DNA of 64,000 bases from CAZSSM01 sp964609385 (GTDB lineage: Bacteria > Planctomycetota > Planctomycetia > Isosphaerales > Isosphaeraceae). Numbering within the stretch: position 1 is the first letter of the stretch; each line of letters begins with the position of its first letter. The stretch spans positions 46,025 through 110,024 of the forward strand of contig CAZSSM010000014.1 in the NCBI GenBank assembly GCA_964609385.1. Direction: 5' to 3'. Below the pieces are notes generated by a model. The model was not told where the DNA came from. It worked only from the letters and a program-made list of their open reading frames with translations, and made no database searches. Shown here piece after piece: positions 26,605-37,553 of this stretch. The position numbers and the translations under genes are program-made.

Positions 26605-27931
26605 GGTGCCCGAACGGGTAGAGCTGAGACATAAAGAGGCCGACGATCCGGGTCTCAGGATCGACCCAGAAGTAGGTATTGAAGATGCCACCCCAACTGT
26701 AGGTCCCAGCCGACGCCGGCGACTCTCCCGAGGCTGCCTCCTCGGGTCGGACCACCCCGAAACCGTAGCCGAATCCGGTGCCGTGGACGCTGAAGCTGGG
26801 CGTCAACGAACCAATCTGGTCGCGGGTCATCAGGGCCACCGTCTCGGCTTTGAGGATCCGCTGGTCGTCGAGCGTGCCCCCGTTGAGCAACATCTGGCAG
26901 AACCGAAGATAATCCGGCGCCGTCGAGGTCAGGCCCGCACCGCCCGAGAAATAGACCTGTGGCCCGTCGAACGGGTAGCCCGCCGAGTAGACCAAGGCCC
27001 CACGTCGAACCGGGCGATCGCTCGTCCGCACAACGCTCAAGTCGGGTCCCGGCTCGTAGATAGCCGCTAACCGGTCGGTCTCCGACGGTTTGAGGTAGAA
27101 GGCGGTCTCCCGCATACCGAGCGGCTCGAAGATCCGCTGGGCGAAGAAGGCGTCCAGCGACATCCCCGAGGCGACCTCGACGACCCGGCCGAGCACGTCG
27201 GTCGAGAGGCTGTACTCCCAAGCCTGACCGGGTTGGGATCGAAGCGGAAGTCGCGCGAGGTTTCGGACGTTCTCGGCCAAGGTCAGTTCGGTTTGAGCCA
27301 GCCCGTCATGGATCCCGGCTTCTTCATAAAGCGCGCCGAAGTGGGGCCGACCAACGAACCGGTACATCAGACCTGAAGTGTGCGTCAACAGGTCCCGGAC
27401 CCGAACCGGTTCCTCCAAGGGCACGTCCCGATAGCTCGATACCGACGACTCCGTTGAACCGCCTTCCTCCTCGTCGGTCGGGACCGCAACGCGGACCTCA
27501 GCGAACTCCCGGATGTACTTTGCGACCGGGTCGTCCAGGGCCAAGGCCCCGTCCTCGACGAGCATCAAGGCCGCCACGCTGGTGATCGGCTTAGTCATCG
27601 AGGCAATCCGGAACCGGGTGTTGAAGTCGATCGGTCGGTCGGCCTCCACGTCGGCCTGGCCGAGCCGATCGGCGTAGACGACCCGACCGTCGCGGGCGAT
27701 GACGACCGTCGCGCCTGCCAGTTTCCGCTCCGCGATCAGCCGCTCGATCTCCACCGAGATCCGCAACAGCTTCGCTCGGTCGAAGCCCGAGGCGGCCGGA
27801 TCGGCGGCGGGAAGTCCCAGCGGCTCGGCCGCCTGCAGGGTCATCCCGATCCAGCCGATCCCAATCCAGACCGTCAGGATCCAGGCCAATCGCCTCAAGA
27901 CAGGGAACGATCGCCGCGCTTCGTTGCTCAT
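26528..27931 (-). CDS. Serine hydrolase, beta-lactamase class C/penicillin-binding fold
   Basis: This 467-residue exported protein of the beta-lactamase/transpeptidase-like superfamily acts on esters or peptides through an acyl-serine. A signal-anchor at about 14-34 ends in LQAAEP. The nucleophile motif is Ser111-Met-Thr-Lys114 (FRIASMTKPITSVAA). The second motif is Tyr-Ser-Leu in WEYSLSTD, where class C enzymes have Tyr-x-Asn. The third (HGTG in FSVHGTGFGYGFG) stands for KTG. Together these point to an esterase/EstB-like enzyme rather than a true lactamase. GGAG lies 9 bases upstream of the ATG. No peptidoglycan genes are adjacent. Confidence 0.85.
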   Translation of the reverse strand: MSNEARRSFPVLRRLAWILTVWIGIGWIGMTLQAAEPLGLPAADPAASGFDRAKLLRISVEIERLIAERKLAGATVVIARDGRVVYADRLGQADVEADRPIDFNTRFRIASMTKPITSVAALMLVEDGALALDDPVAKYIREFAEVRVAVPTDEEEGGSTESSVSSYRDVPLEEPVRVRDLLTHTSGLMYRFVGRPHFGALYEEAGIHDGLAQTELTLAENVRNLARLPLRSQPGQAWEYSLSTDVLGRVVEVASGMSLDAFFAQRIFEPLGMRETAFYLKPSETDRLAAIYEPGPDLSVVRTSDRPVRRGALVYSAGYPFDGPQVYFSGGAGLTSTAPDYLRFCQMLLNGGTLDDQRILKAETVALMTRDQIGSLTPSFSVHGTGFGYGFGVVRPEEAASGESPASAGTYSWGGIFNTYFWVDPETRIVGLFMSQLYPFGHLSIRQDIQRLTYEALTESTPDQTPR

Positions 27932-28065
27932 CAGTGGGTGCTCCAGTTTGGAGAGGATCTGGGAACGACCGAGTTTCCATCATACTTGGCGAGCACCTCG
28001 GGAGAATTGGGACGCCACGATTCCTTTGAACGAAGAGCATCGGCCGACACATCCGGAAGGCCGGA

Positions 28066-29070
28066 TCACGAGGCGCGACGCGACGAAGGGTCAGCCTCCT
28101 GTCGACCTCGAGGGTAAAGCGCCTGCAGAGCGCCTTCGAGTCGGGGGTAATGGAAGGCATATCCCAACTCTTGAACGCGGACAGGCAAGGCGCACTGGCC
28201 GTGGGTGACCGCCTCGGCGACCTGGCCCAGGATGACTCGGAGCACTGCGTCGGGCGGGCCGATCGGCAGGAACGGTCGGCCGACGGCACGAGCTAACTGC
28301 TTAGAGAACTCGCGGTTGTTGACCGGCTCCGGCGCGGTCCCGTTGAGAACCCCGGTGGCGCGGGGCTCGTCGAGGCCGAAGAGGAAGAGCCCGGCGATGT
28401 CCTCCAGATGGATCCAAGGGAACCACTGCTCGCCGCGGGCTGGAAAGAGCGTCCCGCCGCTGCCGATCGGGGCCGCCCCGCCGGGCAACCACTTGAAGAT
28501 CGGCTCCATGACCCCCAAGGCCCCCGCGCCCCGGGCTAAAACGACACCGATTCGGATCCGGACCACCCGCACGCCCAGCGCCTCGGCCGCTAAGGCCTCC
28601 GCCTCCCAGGCCGCGCAAACCTCGGCCAGATAGTCGTCGCCGGGACGATGGTCCTCCGCGTCAGAGAGTACGGTATCGTCGCAATTCCCGTAGTATCCGA
28701 CCGCCGAGGCCTGGACCAGGACCGACGGGCGCGACTCGGCACACCTGAGCGCTTCGACTAGATGACGTGTCGGGTCGACCCGGCTCTCTCGGATCGCGCG
28801 CTTGATCCGATCATCCCAGCGACGGGCAAACAAATTCTCACCCACTAGATTGACCACCGCATCGGAGCCGGAGACCCGATCCATCCAGTCGCCCGGTTGA
28901 TTCGGATCGCCCTGGACCAGCGTGGGTGTCTTGCCGTTCGGGGGCTGCCCCCCATCGACCTGCTCGAGCGGGCGCCGGGTCAGCACGGTCGCCCGATCGC
29001 CGCGCTCGAGAAGCCGCTCGAGGATCCGGCGACCGATCAGGCCCGTTCCCCCCATGACAAAGACGTGCAT
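28066..29070 (-). CDS. TIGR01777-family NAD-dependent epimerase
   Basis: This 334-residue extended short-chain dehydrogenase-like protein has the nucleotide loop FVMGGTGLIGRRILERL at residues 4-20. Family-specific segments are VVNLVGENLFARRW, VQASAVGYYGNCDD and RIGVVLARGAGALGVM. A C-terminal DUF1731-like domain includes GVLNGTAPEPVNNREF and a final ALQALYPRG. The substrate is unknown; the family is widespread and linked to envelope or division roles only loosely. The ATG at 29070 is preferred over an upstream alternative start. It is divergent from the alpha/beta hydrolase gene with 246 bases between, so they may be co-regulated. Confidence 0.9.
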   Translation of the reverse strand: MHVFVMGGTGLIGRRILERLLERGDRATVLTRRPLEQVDGGQPPNGKTPTLVQGDPNQPGDWMDRVSGSDAVVNLVGENLFARRWDDRIKRAIRESRVDPTRHLVEALRCAESRPSVLVQASAVGYYGNCDDTVLSDAEDHRPGDDYLAEVCAAWEAEALAAEALGVRVVRIRIGVVLARGAGALGVMEPIFKWLPGGAAPIGSGGTLFPARGEQWFPWIHLEDIAGLFLFGLDEPRATGVLNGTAPEPVNNREFSKQLARAVGRPFLPIGPPDAVLRVILGQVAEAVTHGQCALPVRVQELGYAFHYPRLEGALQALYPRGRQEADPSSRRAS

Positions 29071-29316
29071 AGACCTGTCTTTCCTCAACTGTCAGTGCGA
29101 TGTGTAAAGCGATGCTTCGGTTCCTGGCTCGGCTCAAGACTTGCGGGTCTCCTGGTCGTCACCGAGCCGGAGGTTGATCCGATCATCCCGGTCGTCAGCT
29201 CGAATTTTAGGCAGGAGTCGTTGATTTCCGGACACGATTCGGAGGATACTAAATCACTTCGTTGGCCGGGATGCGGGTGGCTTGCCCGGCCCACGCCCAC
29301 GCGATCGGAATTCGCA

Positions 29317-30261
29317 ATGATCGATGCCGTGCCCAAACTCTTCGAGCGCAACCGACGTTCCAGTCCCTTGACCGCGACCCCCTTGGTCTTGATCAATGGG
29401 CTCGCCGAGCAGTCAGAGAGCTGGTTCGCCAACCGGGCGTACTGGTCGCGACGCTTCGACGTCAAAGTGCCCGAGTTGCTGGTCTACAACGGACCGGTCA
29501 TCCATGAACAGATCCGGCGAGGTGGCGAGATCAGCGTCGAGTTCCTGGCCAATCGCTTGGGCCAATTCCTCGATCAGTTCGTACAGCGTCCTCCCTACAA
29601 CCTGGTCGGCTCAAGCCTCGGCGGCCAGATCATCCTCACCTACGCCGCCCGCGAGCCTGAGAAGGTCGATCGGATCGTCCTGTTGGCTCCCAGCGGATTC
29701 GGCGGCGAGGAACGCCTGCCGGTCATCGAGGGTGTCCGACGCAGCGATTCCCGGGGATTGATCCGCTCGGTCTTCTGTCACGAGCGGTTCGTCACCGACA
29801 CTCTGGTCGCCGCGATCGAGGGGAAGTTCCAGGACCGTCTCTGGAAACGGGGCGTCCTGCACACATTGCGTGGGACCCTGAAGCACTCGGTAACCGACCT
29901 GCTCGACCTGATCGCTGCCCAGTGCCTGATCGTCTGGGGAACCGAGGACCGAGTCATCGCCGATGTGCCCGGCTCAATCCGCGCTGCCGATCGGATCCTC
30001 CGCTGCCGACAAGTCGTCATCCCCAAGTGTGGCCACGCCCCGCAGATCGAGAAGCCAAGGCTGATCAACCGCTTGGTCCACCGGTTCCTCGTCGACAAGC
30101 TGAAGGATCTGCCCCCGGCACTCGATCCGAACCGATATCTCCGCGAGAGCGCGATGCGACCGCGACAGGAGGAGGGGGAGGGGCCGCTCGATCCGCCCCT
30201 CTCCTCCCCATCTACACCGTTGACGCCTGGACGTGTCCGAGAGGATGCCGATCGTGGGTGA
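29317..30261 (+). CDS. Alpha/beta hydrolase
   Basis: This 314-residue alpha/beta-hydrolase-fold enzyme has an oxyanion-hole segment at VLINGLAEQSESW, the nucleophile elbow GSSLGG with Ser100, the acid in IVWGTEDRVIADV and the histidine in PKCGHAPQIEKP. The catalytic triad is therefore complete. The last 40 residues are a charged, Pro-rich tail. It is the first gene of a plus-strand run and overlaps the methyltransferase by about 29 bases (or 17 with the later start). The substrate is not evident; the neighbourhood suggests an ester or small acyl compound. Confidence 0.85.
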   Translation: MIDAVPKLFERNRRSSPLTATPLVLINGLAEQSESWFANRAYWSRRFDVKVPELLVYNGPVIHEQIRRGGEISVEFLANRLGQFLDQFVQRPPYNLVGSSLGGQIILTYAAREPEKVDRIVLLAPSGFGGEERLPVIEGVRRSDSRGLIRSVFCHERFVTDTLVAAIEGKFQDRLWKRGVLHTLRGTLKHSVTDLLDLIAAQCLIVWGTEDRVIADVPGSIRAADRILRCRQVVIPKCGHAPQIEKPRLINRLVHRFLVDKLKDLPPALDPNRYLRESAMRPRQEEGEGPLDPPLSSPSTPLTPGRVREDADRG

Positions 30262-30847
30262 CCACAGCCTCTTTTTGAGCAAGTTTCTCCGGCACGGGAC
30301 CCAGATCGCCAGCCTCGCTCCCAGTTCCCCCTGGCTCTCCCAAGCGACCGTCTCGGATATCCCCTGGGGCCGCATCGATTGCCTCCTTGAACTCGGCGCT
30401 GGCACCGGGCCGATCACCAAGGTTTTGGCCGAGCGGGCTCGACCCGAAACACGAATCCTGGCCATCGAGCGCGACGCCGACTTCGTGCGGCTGCTCCATG
30501 AGCGGTTCGCCGACCGGCCCAACGTCGAGGTGATCGAGGCCGACGTCAACGATCTGACGAACCTGCTCTCAACACGAGGAATCGATCGGGTCGACGAGGT
30601 CGTCAGCGGGCTCCCCCTGCCGTCATTTCCCCCGGCGCTCCGCGCGACGCTCTTCGATCAGATCCGGAACCTGGTCGGCCCCGACGCCGGCTTCCATCAG
30701 ATCACCGAACTGCCCTGGCTTTACCTGGGACTCTACCAGCGCTACTTCGAACAGGTCCGGTTTCAGTTCGTCGCCCGCAACGTTCCACCCGGCGGCGTCT
30801 ACCACTGCCGAGGGCTCCGGCACGCTCCCGTCGGCAATCGCCCTTGA
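30233..30847 (+). CDS. SAM-dependent methyltransferase, PmtA/KsgA-like
   Basis: This protein has 204 residues from a GTG at 30233, or 200 from the ATG at 30245. It resembles the phospholipid N-methyltransferase (PmtA) type, related to rRNA adenine dimethylases. It has SLFLSKFLRHG, the family IASLAPSSPWLSQA segment, the SAM loop LLELGAGTGPITKVLAERA, the acidic ILAIERDADFV and VSGLPLPSFP, which takes the place of the usual active-site loop. It is embedded between the hydrolase and GH3 genes. The substrate may be a phospholipid or small amine; this is inferred from the family. Confidence 0.8.
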   Translation: MSERMPIVGDHSLFLSKFLRHGTQIASLAPSSPWLSQATVSDIPWGRIDCLLELGAGTGPITKVLAERARPETRILAIERDADFVRLLHERFADRPNVEVIEADVNDLTNLLSTRGIDRVDEVVSGLPLPSFPPALRATLFDQIRNLVGPDAGFHQITELPWLYLGLYQRYFEQVRFQFVARNVPPGGVYHCRGLRHAPVGNRP

Positions 30848-30930
30848 GCTGGTACACGCCCTGGGCTTGCGACGCTCCCGCGCTTCTCGATCATCCCCGA
30901 CGACCGACTTGATCAATCTTTCGGATCGTG

Positions 30931-32568
30931 ATGGCTCCGCGAATGCTCGCCTTGTTGAATCATCTGGGAGGCTCGCCTCCAGCACGACAGGTCGTCAATC
31001 ACACCTTCCGCACCTACGCGCGTCGGCGTGTTAGATCGCTCGATCAAACAGCGGCGAGCGAAGTCCAACGTCGAACCCTCCGACGACTGCTCGACCAGTC
31101 CTCCGCCACGCGGTTCGGGCGTGATCATCGGTTCGCCACCTTGACGACCGTCGAGACCTATCAGGATGCGGTCCCGCTACGGACCTATGAAGACCTTTGG
31201 AATTTATATCTCAAAGACGCCTATCCCGTTTTTGAGGACCTGACCTGGCCGGGTCGGATCCCGTATCTCGCCTTGACCAGTGGGACGACTCAGGGGGCGA
31301 CCAAGTACATCCCCATCTCGCGGGAGATGCTCCGATCCAACCGGAAGGCCGCCCAGACCGTGTTGGCCTATCACTACGCGTTCCGACCCGAGGCCCGGAT
31401 CTTCCACGGTCAGTTGTTCGTCATGGGCGGGTCGACCGACCTGGAAGAGCCGGTGCCGGGCGTCCGCCAGGGCGACCTCAGCGCCATCGCGAACCTCGAG
31501 GCCCCTCGATGGGCCCAGCCCTACGCGTTTCCTCCGCTCGAACTGGCCTTGGAAGCCGACTGGGACCGCAAGCTCGAGACGCTCGCCAACCTTAGCACCC
31601 ACCAACCAATTACGATGGTCACCGGTGTACCCAGTTGGATGCTCATGCTCTTTCAGAAACTCTTGGAACAGACTGGCCGATCGTCTCTCTCCGAGATCTG
31701 GCCGAAGCTCGAGGTGGTCGTCCACGGCGGGGTCAAGTTCGACCCGTACGAATCGGTCTTCCGCGAGATCATCGGCGATCCCCGGGTCAGGCTCCAAGAG
31801 ACTTATCCGTGCTCCGAGGGGTTCATCGGCTTCGGCGATCCGGAGACGGGCCTGCTCCGCTTGCTCTTCGACCACGGGCTTTTCTACGAGTTCGTGCCGG
31901 TCGAGGACCTGGACTCCGCGCGACCGACCCGACACTGGCTGGGCACCGTCGAGCCGGGCGTCGACTACGCGATCGTCGTCACGACCTGCGCTGGGCTCTG
32001 GTCGCACATCGTCGGCGACACCGTGCGTTTCGAGTCGCTCAACCCACCTTTGTTCCGCTTCACCGGTCGGACCAAGTACACGCTTTCGGCCTTTGGCGAG
32101 CACCTGATCAACGAGGAGGTCGAGGCGGCCATGGCCGAAGCCGCCGAAGCGACCGGTGCTTCAGTCATCGACTGGCATGTCGGCCCGGTCTTCGTCGGCC
32201 TCTCGGGGTATCACCACTACGTCGTCGAATTCCTCGATCGCCCCGAGAACCTGGAGGCGTTCCGCGACGCCCTCGACGGTTCGCTTCGCCGACGCAACGC
32301 CGACTACGATGCGCACCGGACCAAGGGGGTCGGCATGCCGGCACCGGCCCTGATGGTGTCCGCTCCCGGCGGCTTCGTGGCCTGGATGCGCGCCCGCAAC
32401 AAGCTAGGGGGCCAGAACAAAGTGCCCCGGATGGACAATTCGGGGCAGTTGACCGACGACCTCATCGAGACCTTGGAGCGCCTCGGACTCCGAGACCAAT
32501 GTGTCCCCCCCGACCGCGTCCTCAAGGGCAGTCCCAGCGCTCGCACCTCAAAGACCCCTTCGAACTGA
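30931..32568 (+). CDS. GH3-family acyl-amido synthetase
   Basis: This 545-residue member of the GH3 family belongs to the ANL superfamily; plant members conjugate amino acids to jasmonate, auxin or benzoate through an acyl adenylate. The ATP motif LTSGTTQGATKYIPIS lies near residue 115. VTGVPSWMLMLFQKLLEQ, HGGVKFDPYESVFRE, LQETYPCSEGFIGFGD and VGDTVRFESLNPPLFRFTGR follow the family order. The C-terminal domain ends at the usual place. It starts 83 bases after the methyltransferase, and no strong ribosome-binding site is visible. The bacterial substrate is unknown; the adjacent hydrolase could act on the same conjugate or its ester. Confidence 0.88.
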   Translation: MAPRMLALLNHLGGSPPARQVVNHTFRTYARRRVRSLDQTAASEVQRRTLRRLLDQSSATRFGRDHRFATLTTVETYQDAVPLRTYEDLWNLYLKDAYPVFEDLTWPGRIPYLALTSGTTQGATKYIPISREMLRSNRKAAQTVLAYHYAFRPEARIFHGQLFVMGGSTDLEEPVPGVRQGDLSAIANLEAPRWAQPYAFPPLELALEADWDRKLETLANLSTHQPITMVTGVPSWMLMLFQKLLEQTGRSSLSEIWPKLEVVVHGGVKFDPYESVFREIIGDPRVRLQETYPCSEGFIGFGDPETGLLRLLFDHGLFYEFVPVEDLDSARPTRHWLGTVEPGVDYAIVVTTCAGLWSHIVGDTVRFESLNPPLFRFTGRTKYTLSAFGEHLINEEVEAAMAEAAEATGASVIDWHVGPVFVGLSGYHHYVVEFLDRPENLEAFRDALDGSLRRRNADYDAHRTKGVGMPAPALMVSAPGGFVAWMRARNKLGGQNKVPRMDNSGQLTDDLIETLERLGLRDQCVPPDRVLKGSPSARTSKTPSN

Positions 32569-32692
32569 GGTGCTGGAACTCTCCGAGAGAGCTTCGAAGG
32601 CTCGTTCGGACCAACGCAAATACGATTGGCAATCCCGATCTGTTTTGGTAAAGCACGCGAACCTCGGAGCATGGAGGAGGGGGTTGCGTAGC

Positions 32693-33643
32693 ATGGTCGA
32701 ATCGAGACCGGAACCGATCCAAGACGCGACATCAGCATTGGGATTCGTTGGCTCCCGATTCGACCCTTGGTCACGAGTGATCGCCAAGAGCCTGCCGAAT
32801 GGCCCCCGGCTCTTCGAGACGGGCGACTGGCCGACCCCATGGCCGGCGTCCCAACGGCTCCGCAACGCCGAGACGATCGTCGTGCATCGGACCCACATCA
32901 GCGATCGGGAACGCGGGCATCTCGATGCTTGGCGATCGCGGGGCCAGCGAGTCGTCCTTTGCCTGGGACGCCTGACGCGGTGTCACGACATCACGATGCT
33001 GGACGAACGCGTCGACCTCCTGCTCGATGAGGCGACCGCCCCGGATATCCTCCCTTTGCTGACCCGCCAAGAACCCGCGATCGCCGAAAGCTCGTCGACG
33101 TCTCGAACCGGGCCCCGATCACAAGGCCGAGTCGATCGCCCCGGAACAACCCCGAAGGTGATCGTCGTCTCCACCAATCGAGAGTTGGGGACGACTCTCA
33201 TCGATCTGTTGGCCGACGCAAGATATGCCGCTCTTCACCTGCGGCGCCCGTCGGCTGACCCGATCGTCGGATCCTCCGATCGGGAGCGCTCCGTGATCCT
33301 CTGGGACGTCCCGGTCCTAGAGCCTGGCTGGCCCGATCTGCTCGGTCAGCTTGCCGATTCGCACCGCGTCGTGGCCTTGCTCGGGCTCGCCGACCGAGAA
33401 ACCGTCGCGCTGGCGCGTTCCCGGGGAGCCGAAGCGTGCCTGGGGTTGCCAGGCGACCTGCTCTGGCTGATCCCGACCCTGGAGCGCCTGGTTGGCTCGG
33501 AAATCCCTACCGAATCGGATCTTCGAGGCGTAGTTCGGCTCCGTTGTGATCGGCCGACGCGCCGGCAACCCTCGACACACCTTCGGCGGATCGACTCGAG
33601 CTCCACGCCCGGCATCGACTCAGTGGTCGGCTCGTCCGCTTAG
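32693..33643 (+). CDS. Protein with receiver-like domain(s), function unknown
   Basis: This protein has 316 residues with the start at ATG 32693, after a GGAGGAGG run some 11 bases upstream. Residues 160-265 (PKVIVVSTNRELGTTLIDLL ... VALLGLADRETVALARSRGA) have the alternating strand-helix pattern of a response-regulator receiver. I could not place the conserved phospho-aspartate; VILWDVPVLE is at the right strand but has a Val-Pro instead of the usual turn. The N-terminal half (TIVVHRTHISDRERGHLDAW) may be a second such fold. It ends the GH3 run and could be a regulator or partner. It has no DNA-binding domain I can see. Confidence 0.55.
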   Translation: MVESRPEPIQDATSALGFVGSRFDPWSRVIAKSLPNGPRLFETGDWPTPWPASQRLRNAETIVVHRTHISDRERGHLDAWRSRGQRVVLCLGRLTRCHDITMLDERVDLLLDEATAPDILPLLTRQEPAIAESSSTSRTGPRSQGRVDRPGTTPKVIVVSTNRELGTTLIDLLADARYAALHLRRPSADPIVGSSDRERSVILWDVPVLEPGWPDLLGQLADSHRVVALLGLADRETVALARSRGAEACLGLPGDLLWLIPTLERLVGSEIPTESDLRGVVRLRCDRPTRRQPSTHLRRIDSSSTPGIDSVVGSSA

Positions 33644-34143
33644 ACCTGAATCATGATCCCCGACAAACGCAACTACCAACAAGTATTTCATGTATTAGAT
33701 TTCGATGAAATATTAATTCTATGACAAATACATGATTCTCTAGGACGATGTGGTTTCACTGGGCTCGCGATCGGTATTGCTCCAGGTGGTAGCACTGCTT
33801 CAGAAGTCGATGATACTCTTCGATCGCCCAGCCCCGATCGGCCAGGACCAGCCGCCTCTGTATCGCGTTAAGCTCGGTTCACAGAATCCATTGAGCCGTC
33901 GCTCAATGCAGCATTCCATACCGTAGAAGGGTGCGATACGAAAAGACCCGAGGTTTCGACTGAGTTCAGGAGTCTGACACGCGATACCTGGGGGGTCATC
34001 GACGTGGACATCGGCCGAGCCATCGTGCATCGGTTTGGTTTTCTCCTGGACGATCGTCCGCCCCGGGTATCCAATGTCCGATGGAATGACCGGGGCCGAT
34101 CCCGGCCCAGGTGTCGGAGAATACAGCGTCGCTGGAGCCTAGG
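33644..34143. other. Intergenic region with AT-rich island and transposase remnant
   Basis: The first 100 bases (about 33656-33745) are strongly AT-rich, unlike the surrounding DNA. A transposase end occupies about 33720-33878. The rest up to the M16 gene is unassigned and should include its promoter. Confidence 0.5.
33720..33878 (-). pseudogene. Decayed C-terminal end of a DDE transposase (IS4/IS701 type)
   Basis: On the minus strand the frame reads RRLVLADRGWAIEEYHRLLK, then QCYHLEQYRSRAQ, a TGA at 33758-33756, then NHIVLENHVF. This matches the end of DDE transposases in which W-x-IEEYHR-x-LKQ-x-x-x-xE carries the catalytic Glu and RAQRNHI follows. The TGA falls where the family has Arg, a single C-to-T change from CGA. 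An upstream in-frame TGA closes the frame at 33879. No terminal inverted repeats were found, so it is a relic, not an active element. Confidence 0.6.
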
Positions 34144-37002
<2,859 letters not shown>

Positions 37003-37023
37003 GCTGGGTCGGGCCTTGCGAGT

Positions 37024-37063
37024 AGGGGATCGAGCCCGGGTGAACTCTCCGGGCTCGGCCCCT
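37024..37063 (+). terminator. Strong hairpin after the M16 peptidase gene
   Basis: CGAGCCCGG at 37031-37039 pairs with CCGGGCTCG at 37049-37057 around a 9-base loop. A U-G wobble, a bulged A and then GGGG/CCCC extend the stem. It lies 22 bases after the stop. No T-run follows. The wobble is only available to a plus-strand transcript, matching the gene. Confidence 0.55.
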
Positions 37064-37553
37064 CAGCTCATGGTGATACGTCCGTCCAATTTTTCGACCC
37101 GAGTGGCGAGGTCTCATCCGAGGGTAGGGCGGCGGGTTGTCGCCAAAGTTCTGAACGGCGACGTCATCGCGTTGGGTGGGATCGTGCATCGGGGTTGGGG
37201 GGGCGAAGTGGTGACGATGCGGAACTCGAGGTTGTCGCGAGCCCGCTCGATGACTATCCTGTCCCGGCTTTGGAGGAGGTCGGCGGCGAAGGTTGGGTTG
37301 GCCTTCGAGCCGCTGATTACGGCTCAGCCGGACCGAGGAGGTGTCGAAAAATGTCAATGCCCAAAAAAATACCCGTGTCTCGTTGAACAGAGAACTCCTG
37401 ATTTCTTGAGGACAACGGCTTAGCATACTTCGGTGACCAGTCACGCCCGCCCACGACTTGCAATCGTCAATACCGTCGCAGTACGTTGTTATGTCCCGGA
37501 GTTCTCGAAACCTTGGGATCGGCTTTCCGAAATACTTGTCACTTCGGTTCGTT
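37064..37553. other. Intergenic region before mfd
   Basis: This stretch lies between the M16 hairpin and Mfd and should hold the mfd promoter. Short open frames on both strands look non-coding. I recognise nothing else. Confidence 0.35.
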
